This document shows positions 55,872 through 64,000 of a stretch of DNA of 64,000 nucleotides, one piece after another. The DNA is from Methylocapsa palsarum (GTDB taxonomy: Bacteria; Pseudomonadota; Alphaproteobacteria; Rhizobiales; Beijerinckiaceae). Where the stretch lies: positions 1 to 64,000 of the forward strand of contig NZ_FOSN01000001.1 in NCBI RefSeq assembly GCF_900114285.1. Reading direction: 5' to 3'. The notes under the pieces were generated by a model that saw nothing but the letters and a program-made list of their open reading frames with translations, was not told the DNA's origin and ran no database searches. A program made the translations under genes and the position numbers. Within the stretch, counting starts at the first letter, position 1; each line of letters opens with the position of its first letter.

Positions 55872-56558
55872 TCATCTCCTAATAGCGATCAACGACTTCG
55901 GGAAAAGAGCGAAACGCTCAAAACTGATTTCTGCATCGGGAAAGAGCGAGCGGAATTGGCTGGCATCGAGAATCACCGCAGATTCGACCGCGGCCATTGC
56001 GTCATCGAGATCCGGTATTGCCAACGACCAACCGACCTTCATTCGCCTTATAATTTTCAGCCTGAGGGATTCTGGCATCCAGTGATAGAACGGCACGCGA
56101 TAAAAATGCGGATCAATTGGAAACCAAAAATAAGGTGTCTGAATGTAATAGGCCGGCGCCAACCGACGTACCTCCTTCGCAAAGGCGCGCATTTCACTCC
56201 AGCGACCGACATGTTCAATGACACTATTTGAATGGACGAAGTCAAAACTGCTATCTTTGTAAAAATCCAAATTGCATGCGTCGGCGACAACAAATGTTAT
56301 TCTTTCAGTTTTGGGCTCTGACGCAAATAATTCACTCCTGATATGATTGACACAAGTTATGTTTATGTTTGCCGACTCAAGAAAATCAAATCCAATCCGA
56401 TCCCAATATTTATACGACCCACCCAGATCTATAATATTAAATATACCAGTAACGCGTGAACGGCATTCCATGATCGCGCCTTTTAATAGGCGGTCCCTAT
56501 GAGACCGGAAGCTATTTGATATCGCCTCAAATATTGGTCCGTTGCCTTCAGATGCCAT
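55872..56558 (-). CDS. SAM-dependent methyltransferase (AT-rich, probably acquired)
   Basis: 228-residue class I methyltransferase of unknown substrate. Motif I is FNIIDLGGSYKYWDRIGFDF, with TFVVADACNLDFYKDSSFDFV and HSNSVIEHVGRWSEM as the post-I and motif II/III region typical of Methyltransf_11 proteins. Unlike its neighbours it is visibly AT-rich with different codon use, suggesting transfer from a lower-GC donor, perhaps from a glycan or surface polysaccharide cluster. It stands alone between mobile-element remnants and appears intact. Confidence 0.8.
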   Translation of the reverse strand: MASEGNGPIFEAISNSFRSHRDRLLKGAIMECRSRVTGIFNIIDLGGSYKYWDRIGFDFLESANINITCVNHIRSELFASEPKTERITFVVADACNLDFYKDSSFDFVHSNSVIEHVGRWSEMRAFAKEVRRLAPAYYIQTPYFWFPIDPHFYRVPFYHWMPESLRLKIIRRMKVGWSLAIPDLDDAMAAVESAVILDASQFRSLFPDAEISFERFALFPKSLIAIRR

Positions 56559-56729
56559 CTTTAACTCCTAATCCGACATTTGCCAGATAGCCGAGGGTTC
56601 GAGGTCAAACATGCTTCGATTGGGCGCTTTCGACAAGTCGGCGCCTTTCCGGTCAGCAGTTCTCAATAGCTCAGCTTGAGTTGGGAGAAATCGCTTTCGC
56701 GGGAGCGAGTTTTCTGATTCACCGTCGGG

Positions 56730-56898
56730 GTGCTGATTCTCGAGGAGCTTCTGGACGGCCTGCGCGGCGTTTGCTCGACCTTTCCGGACAAGTGGAAGGG
56801 CGCAGACGTCGTCTCTCCGATGGTCGACATCGGCATGGCGGCGTTTTCGCTGTTCTTCATGCAGTCTGAGTCCTTCATCGCCCATCAACGCTCGCTCG
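56730..56898 (+). pseudogene. DDE transposase N-terminal fragment
   Basis: The plus-strand frame from a GTG at 56730 reads LDGLRGVCSTFPDKWKGADV, then MVDIGMAAFSLFFMQSESFI and AHQRSLE, which matches the beginning of a family of IS transposases (FPDKRxGxDVxYxMxDIGLSAFSxFFMQSESFL type). Homology stops at about 56898, where a recombinase fragment on the opposite strand begins. Catalytic residues are absent. Confidence 0.6.
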
Positions 56899-56900
56899 AG

Positions 56901-57228
56901 GATAGCCGCCGCCGTCGACCCGGATGCGCTGGTGCGCGGTTTCAGCAAACTTGCGCAGCATTTGCGGCGTGACAGCCTTGCCGCCGAAGTTTTCCAGCAG
57001 CGCCTGCGCGCGTTCGGCGTCGGCTCTGGCCTGATCGCGCATGGCCTTGAGCCCGTCGATGCGGTCCTTGAGCGCCGGATCGCCGATGTCGGCCACACCG
57101 GCTTCGATGGCGTCGTAGAGGCGTTTGAGGCGCAGGTCCGATTCGGCGGCGCGCTTGTTCAGTTCCGCAATATGCTCGCGGCGGCGTTCGCTCTGCTCTT
57201 GCCGCCGATCGAGAACAGCTGTCACTTT
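56901..57228 (-). pseudogene. Serine recombinase C-terminal-region fragment
   Basis: The minus-strand frame reads VTAVLDRRQEQSERRREHIA, then LYDAIEAGVADIGDPALKDR and GGKAVTPQMLRKFAETAHQR, a coiled-coil region found near the C-terminus of large serine recombinases (resolvase/zinc-ribbon type) in alphaproteobacteria. The catalytic N-terminal domain and the last 40 or so residues are missing. It abuts a transposase fragment at about 56899. Confidence 0.7.
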
Positions 57229-57894
57229 GCACGAAAGCGTGAGACTACCCCGGTTTCGGACGGCCGCTGCTGGAAATGGCGAGACCAAAACGGGCTTGCG
57301 TCTCGTATTTGCTGCAAATATGAGAATGACGGATGGGCGTCGGTGAGCAGCTTGATCTTCACGGCGTCGGACCAAATGCTTTCCCGACCACTGCACGATT
57401 TCTCCATGCGCGTGTAAAGGTCCGAATCGTTCTGGATGCGAGAGAGCGCCGCGAGCAGAGCCATTCGGATCGTCAAGGGTACGACAAGTGGCGTTGCGCC
57501 ATTGATGGTGAATGGCGCGCGCCGGTCGACGTCGACGAAGCCAGGGTCGAATCGTTCGCAAACATCGGGAACCGTCATTCGCACATTTCGCGCAAATTCG
57601 TCACGCCATTCTCACCGTTTCATGCAAATTCGCGAGTTTCGTGCAGTCGTAACCAATTGAAAATATTGAAATGCTGTCGCACGATTTCCTGCAATGCGAC
57701 ACCCTGTCGGACCACGGGGGATTCGAACTCCGCTCAAGAGAGAGCTATAGCGTAAACGTAGTTCTCATCATTGCCTGTCACAGTGCGCCATTTGACGATC
57801 GCACGGTCCGTCTTGCGCCGGACCGATTCCTGATTTCGGGCAAATCGATCCTCGCGCATTGCATGTTCCCGCTCCCCGGACTAGACGTCGGGGA
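57229..57894. other. Island sequence without an assignable gene
   Basis: About 665 bp. A minus-strand frame at 57222-57584 (120 residues, starting MRMTVPDVCERFDPGFVDVD) is open but matches nothing I recognise; it could be a fragment of a mobile element. The right part (57600-57890) is AT-richer and probably includes the promoter of the DUF983 gene. Confidence 0.35.
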
Positions 57895-58251
57895 ATGGCA
57901 GACACTGAACCAAGCCCCATCTTTACCGGCATTCGAGGCCGATGCCCGCGCTGCGGCGAAGGCCGTCTGTTCAGCGGCTTCCTTAAGCTTGCGCCGCGGT
58001 GCGAGAAGTGCGGACTGGATTACGGATTCGCCGATCCCGCCGACGGGCCCGCCTTTTTCGCCATGTCCGCGATGGCTTTCCCGATCCTAGGGTTTGCGCT
58101 GTGGCTCGACGCGGTCCACGAGCCGCCCTGGTGGATACATCTCGTGACGACGCTGCCGCTGCTGATCGTCCTTTGTGTGCTTCCGTTGCGGCCGCTCAAA
58201 GGTTGGCTTGTCTGTTCGCAATATCATTACAAGGCCGGTAGCGACTGGTGA
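57895..58251 (+). CDS. DUF983 family protein
   Basis: 118-residue protein of the DUF983 family. The N-terminal zinc-ribbon-like part has two CxxC pairs (GRCPRCGEGRLF and PRCEKCGLDYGF), followed by two membrane segments (about residues 52-70 and 78-97) and the C-terminal RPLKGWLVCSQYHYKAG. Family members lie near cytochrome oxidase assembly genes in some alphaproteobacteria, but here none are adjacent. It marks the right edge of the decayed island. Confidence 0.88.
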   Translation: MADTEPSPIFTGIRGRCPRCGEGRLFSGFLKLAPRCEKCGLDYGFADPADGPAFFAMSAMAFPILGFALWLDAVHEPPWWIHLVTTLPLLIVLCVLPLRPLKGWLVCSQYHYKAGSDW

Positions 58252-58592
58252 CGACTTCAGATCCTGGGCTCCACGAAACCGGCCGAGCCCAGCTCCCCGC
58301 CCAGTTCATGGGCGAGGCCGCGCCTGGGATAACGATTCCCAGCTAACCTTGATCCACGCCATGGCCTTTTGGTACAATCAGGGCTAAGCTTGCAGCCGCT
58401 GAGGATCGGCGCCGCGACCTCGAATGGTCAGACCAGCGCTCCTGAATTCCCTGTTTTTCCGCGCGGGCTCTCTCTACGCAGATCGCAAGGCAGGCGGCGG
58501 CGTTTTTCGTCCGGCTTTTCAACGAAGCTGAAAGAAGGTCGGTCCAGGACCGATCTTTCGCCCTTGTAAAGGAAGTGGCGGTTCCCGGTCAG
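58252..58592. other. Intergenic region, nothing recognised
   Basis: About 340 bp between two plus-strand genes. No terminator or RNA was recognised. A GTG at 58575 is a possible earlier start for the potassium channel gene. Confidence 0.4.
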
Positions 58593-59732
58593 ATGAGATC
58601 GATTTTCGATTCCCGGGCGAACAACCTTATCTACGGCGTGATCTTTGTGCTGGCCGTCAGCGCTCTCGCCCTGGCTGGCTACATGCACAGCGGGTGGAAT
58701 TTCGGCGACTCGCTCTTTATGGTGGTGCTGACGGTTTTCACCGTCGGCTACGGCGAAGTCCATCCCCTCGATACGATCGAACTGCGCGCGATCACGATCC
58801 TGCTTATGGCGCTTGGCTGTACAGGAATGATCTTCCTCACCGGCGCGCTGGTCCAGTTCATCACGCTTTCCCAACTCCAGCAGATGCTCGGGCTGACCCG
58901 CATGAACAAACAGATCGACGTATTGAAGGATCATGTCATCATCTGCGGCTTCGGCCGCACTGGCGCCATGCTCGCCAAGGAGCTGCGGGCGGGCAATTCC
59001 CAGTTCGTCATCATCGAGCCTAACCACACCCGCTTTGTCGAGGCGCAGGCGCTCGGATATCTTTGCATCAATCTCGACGCCGCCGAGGAAAGCGTGTTGA
59101 AACAGGCGGGCATCGAACGCGCGAGAGCGCTGGCGACCGTCGTTTCCTCCGACCCGGTCAACGTCTTTATCACGCTCAGCGCCCGCAGCCTGAACAAGAC
59201 GATCCAGATCATCGCGCGGGGCGAGGAGCCGTCGACCGAGAAAAAGCTTCTTCAGGCCGGCGCCAACGCCGTGGTGCTACCGGCTCATATCGGCGCCGAA
59301 CAGGTCGCCTCGATGATCCTCTTTCCGGCGATCGCCGGGATCATTCAATATTCGGAACGGCGCCGTCAGCTGGAGCTTGATCTGCGCACGCTCGGCCTCG
59401 AGATCGAAGTGGTCGTCGCGGCCGAGGGAAGCGCTTTTTGCGGCCTCACCGTGGACGAGATCGAGCGCAAGGCGGAACGGTCGTTCTTTATTATCGCGAT
59501 CGAACAATCCGGCAGCCGTTCCGCGGAACGGCCCGATCCGGCGACGCGCATCAAGGCCGGCGATGGCGTGACGATTCTTGGCCGGGCCGGACGAGCGTAT
59601 GTTCTCGGCAATTTCAGCGAGCCCGCGGCGGACGTTCAAAACCTTGCGCCGGATGAGGCGATCGCCGCGCGCGCGCCGGCGGGGCTGAAGACGCCGCAGC
59701 CGGAGCCTTCGGATCAGATCCGCGATCCCTGA
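58593..59732 (+). CDS. Two-TM potassium channel with RCK domains
   Basis: 379-residue potassium channel of the MthK-like type. Two membrane helices flank a pore loop with the selectivity filter TVFTVGYGEVHP. A cytoplasmic RCK-N (Rossmann) domain follows, starting KDHVIICGFGRTGAMLAKEL, with the acidic nucleotide contact VIIEPN, then an RCK-C domain (about 270-350). The Pro/Glu-rich tail is disordered. An ATG at 58593 is chosen; GTG at 58575 would add six residues. It probably controls K+ flow or membrane potential. The neighbours give no further hint. Confidence 0.92.
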   Translation: MRSIFDSRANNLIYGVIFVLAVSALALAGYMHSGWNFGDSLFMVVLTVFTVGYGEVHPLDTIELRAITILLMALGCTGMIFLTGALVQFITLSQLQQMLGLTRMNKQIDVLKDHVIICGFGRTGAMLAKELRAGNSQFVIIEPNHTRFVEAQALGYLCINLDAAEESVLKQAGIERARALATVVSSDPVNVFITLSARSLNKTIQIIARGEEPSTEKKLLQAGANAVVLPAHIGAEQVASMILFPAIAGIIQYSERRRQLELDLRTLGLEIEVVVAAEGSAFCGLTVDEIERKAERSFFIIAIEQSGSRSAERPDPATRIKAGDGVTILGRAGRAYVLGNFSEPAADVQNLAPDEAIAARAPAGLKTPQPEPSDQIRDP

Positions 59733-59776
59733 CCTTTGGTCGTTCTGAACATAAAGGTCGCGTACGCCGGTATGGC

Positions 59777-60094
59777 TTATTCCTTGAACGGATCGCCGCC
59801 CTTCGGCGTCTCGCCGAGGATAAACTCTACATCGACGACATCGCCGTCGGTCAGTTGCTCGAACCGGCCGTCTATATAGGCATGCGCGATCTGCATGGCC
59901 GAGTTGTTCTCCCAGGTGAAAGAATCCCTCAGCGCCGTCTGGTTTTTCAGGTTCACGACAACGACGCCCCTCTCGGCAGCCAGCCCAAACCGCTGAAGCA
60001 ATTCCGCTCCGGCCTCGGTCCTTGGCCCAATCTCCATCGCCAGAACCGGAATCCGCCCGGATTGATCGCGAATTTCAAGTAACTTCGTTTGCAT
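59777..60094 (-). CDS. Conserved-looking small hypothetical protein
   Basis: 105-residue soluble protein starting MQTKLLEIRDQSGRIPVLAM. GGAG lies nine bases before the ATG at 60094, which favours it over 60109. It has alternating strands and helices (LQRFGLAAERGVVVVNLKNQ) and an acidic C-terminal half ending GDVVDVEFILGETPKGGDPF. The family is not recognised. It is convergent with the K+ channel. Confidence 0.7.
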   Translation of the reverse strand: MQTKLLEIRDQSGRIPVLAMEIGPRTEAGAELLQRFGLAAERGVVVVNLKNQTALRDSFTWENNSAMQIAHAYIDGRFEQLTDGDVVDVEFILGETPKGGDPFKE

Positions 60095-60109
60095 GCTCGC
60101 AAGCTCCAT

Positions 60110-60470
60110 TTTTTTGTTTTAGCGCCGCCGAGGCGCAACAATCCCCGTTCCGGCTGCCGATCCCGGCGGATAAGCGTTAGCTGCGCCGTAAATAGGAAGA
60201 TTTTGTCCGCCCTCAGGCGGCGGTGTGCGAACGAAAGCCTCGCCGCCGCCCTCGATCCCCGCGGACCCGAAACAAGCCGTTTAACCAAGTGGGAAAATTT
60301 TTCGGCTGGTAATTGCGCAAAATTAAGGCCGCGGTCCGACGATTCGGAGACGTCGCGCGTTTCGTCGCACGCCAATCGTCCAGACCAAGCCGCGCAGGCC
60401 AAGCCGCAGACGCGACGAAGCGCGCCTGTCGTCGAACTATGCGAGGCGCATCGTCCGGACCGACCGATCT
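60110..60470. other. Intergenic region, nothing recognised
   Basis: About 360 bp separating two minus-strand genes. It probably contains the promoter of the small hypothetical gene at 59777-60094. No structure beyond short GC-rich stems was seen. Confidence 0.4.
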
Positions 60471-60998
60471 CTATTGAACAAAGCGGAAGCGTGGGGCGTT
60501 AAGCCCTTCGGAGGAGCCGCCGGTCCCCGCGCCCAAACTGGTCAGATCCCTGAGGCCGCCAGTTCCGACGCCGATGGCGCTGCCGCTAATGCCGCCGGTG
60601 TTGATTCCGGCGCTTCCTGCTGAAGTGTCTTTCAGGCCCCCGCTGCCGATGCCGAGGCCGCGTCCGTTCCCCAGGATGCCGCCCGTCATCGTGCCCCAGG
60701 AGGAGGCGTCGCGCAGTCCGCCAGCGCCGACGCCAATCGCGGTATCGTTGATGCCGCCGAAGGCGTTTCCAACGCCCAGACTAAGTCCGCCGGTTCCGGC
60801 GCCAATGTGCCCCACACCGCTCACCACCAGGGCCGAGCGTCCGCCTGCGGCGTTGGCGCCAAGGCCCGTGCCCGCGATGCCGCCGCCTCTTTGAAGGACC
60901 GGGGCGACAGGCCCAGCCGGGGTCGCTTGAGCCCACGCCGACGCAGGCGCTCCAAAAACCATCACGGCGACCACGCTGAGAACGAAATCGGCGCGCAT
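60471..60998 (-). CDS. Exported glycine-rich repeat protein
   Basis: 175-residue product with a signal peptide (MRADFVLSVVAVMVFGAPAS, cleavage near AWAQA). The rest is dominated by Gly, Ala, Ser and Thr with irregular repeats such as GAGTGGLSLGVG, GVGAGGLRDASS, GIGSGGLKDTSA and GVGTGGLRDLTS. Each repeat is about 20 to 27 residues. This resembles low-complexity surface or periplasmic proteins; no enzyme motif is present. Function unknown. Confidence 0.65.
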   Translation of the reverse strand: MRADFVLSVVAVMVFGAPASAWAQATPAGPVAPVLQRGGGIAGTGLGANAAGGRSALVVSGVGHIGAGTGGLSLGVGNAFGGINDTAIGVGAGGLRDASSWGTMTGGILGNGRGLGIGSGGLKDTSAGSAGINTGGISGSAIGVGTGGLRDLTSLGAGTGGSSEGLNAPRFRFVQ

Positions 60999-61183
60999 CA
61001 ATTCTCTCCCAGGCTAAAAATCCGCGAACAGTCCGGCAGACCAAGGCCCAATCTGCTGGCGGAAGCTTACCCTATCATACCGTAGAGGCAATTGATTTCG
61101 GCCTCAGCCGTCAGCCGAACGGGAGCGTGCGCCGCCCTTTGGAGAGTCCGGGCGGTTTCGCGATTGCGCCGCCGCGAACGGGT

Positions 61184-64000
61184 TCAGCTTTCCTTGGTCG
61201 TTTTTTCCTCCAAACGCGCCTTCAGCACAAGCAGTTTGGCGAAGGGCGAATCGGGATCGGGCGGCCGTTCGTTCGAACGTTTCTCGCCTCCGCCCGCTTG
61301 CAGGTTCCGCCCATGTCTGCGTTCGTCCGTCCCGAACCTTTGTTGTCCCCCGCCTCCCTCGCGCCGGTCGTGGCCTTCGAAGCGCCCGCGCCCCTGGCCC
61401 TGCGGGCGGTGCTGAGTCTGAACCCGGCCGGCAGGCCGGGCGCCGTTCTGGCTTTGCCCGCGGTCTTGCGCACGGTCTTCGCCGCCGGTTTGAAGCGTCT
61501 CGGCGGAGGCGGGAAGAGCCTCACCCTTGCCGGCGCGATTTTGTCCGCCCCTGCGATGGTCCTGGCCCGAAGGACGGCCTGCCGCCGTCGGCCGCCGGTT
61601 GCGGGCCCCGCCCTCCGCCTGTTCAGCGTCAGGAACCGCGACGGCGCCGGCTTCACGCTTTTCCGGCCTCCTGTTCGCGCGCCCCTCGGGCCGGCGCGCA
61701 TGGTGATGTTGCCGGTGCGGCCGCCAGACATCGATCATCGGCGGCTCTGCAGGCGTGTCCTCGGCAGGCGTGTCCTCGGCAGGCGTGTCCTCGGCAGGCG
61801 TGTCCTCGGCAGGCGCAGCGTCAAAATCCCGAACCATGTCCGGGACTACCGTTTCGGACGCCGCGGGCGGCGCGGCGGCGGCGACGCGCGAGTCCTCGAA
61901 GTCCCTGTGCTCGACGCAGGCCGGCTCGTTGGCCGATTCCCGGCCCGTGAGGTCTTGCGGACTCTCCTCCTCGCTGACCGGACCGCGGACCTCTTCGACG
62001 AGCTGTGCGGAATCGGCGGCGGCGGCCGACGGATCCTCGCTGGCGAGTTCTTCGGTTTGGCGGGTTTCAGTCGGATCTGTTTCCAGGATGGCGGTTTTTG
62101 GCGGACCGTCGCTCTCGACGGCCGCGGCCTCGGGATTTGGCTCGCCCTCAGCGTCCTCCGGACTCGCGAGGTCGACAACACCCGGCGCCGCGGGCTCCAT
62201 CGCGGCGAGAGGACGCAGCGGCGCGGTGATCGCCGGACCTTTGCGGCGATCGAGCACATAGCCGAGCGAGCGCAGAATCGTCGCGAAACTCTCGCCCGAG
62301 CAACCCGCCAGCGAGGTCATCGCAACGGTGATGACAAAGCCGTCGTCGTCGGCGGCCCCGACGGGCGGATCGCCGGCCGTGACCCCTGGACGGTAGGCGA
62401 TCGCGGGACGGATCAGGTCGGCGAGCCGTTCCAATATGTCGACGCGCACGGCGCGATCGCCGCAGACGCGGAAACCGGCCGCCCGGTAGAGGCCTCTTTG
62501 AACCTCCTTGTCCGCGATGAACGAGGTTCGCCCTGAAGCGGCCAGATGAGGAACGTCGTCGAGACCCTTGACCTCCTCGACGCCGCCGTTCTTCAGCGCC
62601 CAAAGCTGCGCCGCGAGCGCGCGCGGAGCCGGTTTCAGCAAATTCGGCAGATAAAGATGATAGGCGCCGAAACGGATCCCGAACTTGCGCAAGGCGGCGC
62701 GAGCCTCCTGGGGAAGGTTCTTGAGATCGTCCGCGACCTTGGACCGCTCCAGCACGCCAAGCGATTCGGCGACCTGGAAAGCGATGCCGCGGGCAATCCC
62801 CTCGAGCCCTGCTCCGGCCTCGAGTTCGGCAAGCGGGCCGAGCAGCTTCTTGACGTGCTGCGCAAGCCAGAGATCCAGCCGGCGCTGCGCCATTTCGAGC
62901 GCCGGTCCAGTGAGGTGATCGTCGGCGAGGATGCAGGCCCGGGGTTCGAGCACATGCCCGCCCGGCGCGATTTTCGCCACAGGTTCGCCGAGCCAGCGGA
63001 TAATTCCGTCATTGGCCAGCACGAACGCTTCGTCGACGGCCTCGTGAACGCGCGTGGCCCTGCCTTCGATTTCCCCCGCGAGAGCCTTCTGCGCGGCGGC
63101 GTTCAAGGCTTTCGCGGCCTCGCCGACCGCTTGCGGGTCTCCGGTGAAACGAAATCCGTTGAGTTGGCCAACATGCTGGCCTTCAACCAGCACATCGCCG
63201 CTGGCGGTGACTTCCGCTTCCAACATGGCGTTCTCCCTCAAGCGGCGCATAAGCACGCTCGTCCGGCGGTCGACGAACCTTTGGGCGAGCCGTTCGTGCA
63301 ACGCGTCCGACAGCCTGTCCTCTACCTGACGCGCGACGCTCTGCCAATGCTCCGGATCGCGAAGCCAGTCCGAACGGTTGGCGACAAAGGTCCAGGTCCG
63401 GACTTCCGCGATCCGCGCGGACAGCGCGCCAAGATCTCCATCGACCCGGTCGAGGGCGCTGATGTGCCGGACGAACCAGTCGTCCGGGATATATCCCGCC
63501 CGGACGACGAATCCGAAAATCGACAGGACAAGGTCCGCATGCGCGGCCGGCGAAAGCTTCCGGTAATCCGGAATCTGACAACATTCCCAAAGCCTTGCGA
63601 TGTCCTGACGCGTACACGCCTCGCGCGCGGCTTTTTCGTTGCGGGCGGCGATGTCGAGAACCATCTGGTCTTCGGCGAGCGGCGCCCGGGTGAGCCGGCG
63701 CTCCCCTGGAAGAACGTCCAGGGAGGCCGCAAGGTCCCGGATCGAGGAAAAATCGAGATCGGTATTGCGCCATTGCAACGTGCGGACAAAATCGAACCGG
63801 TGCTCCTCCAGCGCCTCGACGATCTCGGCGTCGAACGGGGCGCAGCGGCCTGTCGTGCCGAACGTGCCGTCGCGCGTATGCCGCCCGGCTCGTCCGGCGA
63901 TCTGCGCCAGTTCCGCCGGATTGAGGCGGCGGTGCTGCCAGCCGTCGAATTTCCGGTCGGCCGCGAAGGCGATATGATCGACGTCGAGATTCAGGCCCAT
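61184..64000 (-). CDS. SUV3-like DExH helicase, C-terminal part (cut by window edge)
   Basis: At least 938 residues; the 5' end lies beyond the window. The visible part begins in helicase motif V (MGLNLDVDHIAFAADRKFDG) and motif VI (AQIAGRAGRHTRDGTFG), followed by SUV3-type C-terminal domains to about residue 620. The ATPase motifs must lie upstream. The last 300 residues are an unusual tail: an acidic segment with four PAEDT repeats, then a very basic Gly/Arg/Gln-rich stretch ending in PDPDSPFAKLLVLKARLEEK. Such proteins unwind RNA or DNA; the tail suggests nucleic acid binding. Confidence 0.88.
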   Translation of the reverse strand: MGLNLDVDHIAFAADRKFDGWQHRRLNPAELAQIAGRAGRHTRDGTFGTTGRCAPFDAEIVEALEEHRFDFVRTLQWRNTDLDFSSIRDLAASLDVLPGERRLTRAPLAEDQMVLDIAARNEKAAREACTRQDIARLWECCQIPDYRKLSPAAHADLVLSIFGFVVRAGYIPDDWFVRHISALDRVDGDLGALSARIAEVRTWTFVANRSDWLRDPEHWQSVARQVEDRLSDALHERLAQRFVDRRTSVLMRRLRENAMLEAEVTASGDVLVEGQHVGQLNGFRFTGDPQAVGEAAKALNAAAQKALAGEIEGRATRVHEAVDEAFVLANDGIIRWLGEPVAKIAPGGHVLEPRACILADDHLTGPALEMAQRRLDLWLAQHVKKLLGPLAELEAGAGLEGIARGIAFQVAESLGVLERSKVADDLKNLPQEARAALRKFGIRFGAYHLYLPNLLKPAPRALAAQLWALKNGGVEEVKGLDDVPHLAASGRTSFIADKEVQRGLYRAAGFRVCGDRAVRVDILERLADLIRPAIAYRPGVTAGDPPVGAADDDGFVITVAMTSLAGCSGESFATILRSLGYVLDRRKGPAITAPLRPLAAMEPAAPGVVDLASPEDAEGEPNPEAAAVESDGPPKTAILETDPTETRQTEELASEDPSAAAADSAQLVEEVRGPVSEEESPQDLTGRESANEPACVEHRDFEDSRVAAAAPPAASETVVPDMVRDFDAAPAEDTPAEDTPAEDTPAEDTPAEPPMIDVWRPHRQHHHARRPEGRANRRPEKREAGAVAVPDAEQAEGGARNRRPTAAGRPSGQDHRRGGQNRAGKGEALPASAETLQTGGEDRAQDRGQSQNGARPAGRVQTQHRPQGQGRGRFEGHDRREGGGGQQRFGTDERRHGRNLQAGGGEKRSNERPPDPDSPFAKLLVLKARLEEKTTKES
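61751..61810. repeat. Four 15-bp tandem repeats in the helicase tail
   Basis: Exactly repeated AGGCGTGTCCTCGGC at 61751, 61766, 61781 and 61796, encoding PAEDT units on the minus strand. A fifth, partial unit follows. The repeat count could vary between strains by slippage without changing frame. Confidence 0.9.

Noticed and set aside
57671-58090. 139-residue plus-strand frame before and over the DUF983 gene
   Set aside because: Its right half is a shadow of DUF983 and its left half has no homology.
61751-61810. Possible CRISPR-like array
   Set aside because: Units are contiguous without spacers and encode PAEDT repeats within a coding frame.
61127-62536. 469-residue plus-strand frame across the helicase tail
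   Set aside because: Produced by the repetitive GC-rich tail on the other strand, including the 15-bp repeats; no domain is seen.

Overview
The window is high-GC chromosomal DNA from an alphaproteobacterium, most likely of the Hyphomicrobiales (Beijerinckiaceae/Methylocystaceae-like or a related methylotrophic line). Evidence: a complete hopanoid cluster (hpnA-C-D-E-shc-hpnG, hpnH, ispH, hpnN), a SciP/DUF1153 cell-cycle regulator, an Aap-type general amino acid transporter next to metC, a PmtA-like phospholipid methyltransferase, and a single-subunit NAD-dependent formate dehydrogenase typical of methylotrophs. The genus cannot be fixed from sequence alone.

Layout. 1-4750: Aap amino acid ABC transporter (aapJ, aapQ) divergent from cystathionine beta-lyase, then an anchored hypothetical. 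4750-10000: first copy of a two-hairpin repeat, small proteins, a DUF2189 membrane protein, a CLC chloride channel, a DUF1269 protein. 10001-16403: GNAT, Orn/Lys/Arg decarboxylase, a frameshifted Mop-domain remnant, ilvD, and an amino-acid-dioxygenase-like 2OG-Fe enzyme. 16494-20678: exported sulfatase followed by an eight-heme cytochrome c with TPR repeats. 20700-23566: co-directional formate dehydrogenase, cyanase and LysR. 23822-29502: RND efflux pair with divergent TetR and a VOC protein. 29538-41512: hopanoid locus. 41714-51193: housekeeping genes (ABC exporter, recF, ftsY, yciB, sciP, mnmA, pmtA, two DUF465 proteins). 51478-51554: tRNA-Arg(CCG). 51555-57894: a decayed island with remnants of at least four mobile elements, a frameshifted FAD monooxygenase, a truncated GNAT and an AT-rich methyltransferase. 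57895-64000: DUF983, a K+ channel, hypotheticals and the C-terminal part of a SUV3-like helicase running off the right edge.

How the genes work together. IspH supplies isoprenoid precursors; HpnC, HpnD and HpnE convert farnesyl diphosphate to squalene; Shc cyclises it; HpnH and HpnG extend the side chain; HpnA modifies it; HpnN moves hopanoids to the outer membrane. Formate dehydrogenase next to cyanase suggests that CO2 released from formate could supply the bicarbonate used by cyanase. The most unusual structures are the tandem ribosome-binding-site/ATG cassettes at two transporter genes (in frame at aapQ, out of frame at the RND permease), the five-copy two-hairpin repeat, the 111-bp coding overlap of hpnH and hpnG, and the chimeric mobile-element scars beside tRNA-Arg. 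No clearly new multi-gene system was proven; the formate dehydrogenase-cyanase-LysR unit and the sulfatase/octaheme-TPR cytochrome pair are the best candidates.
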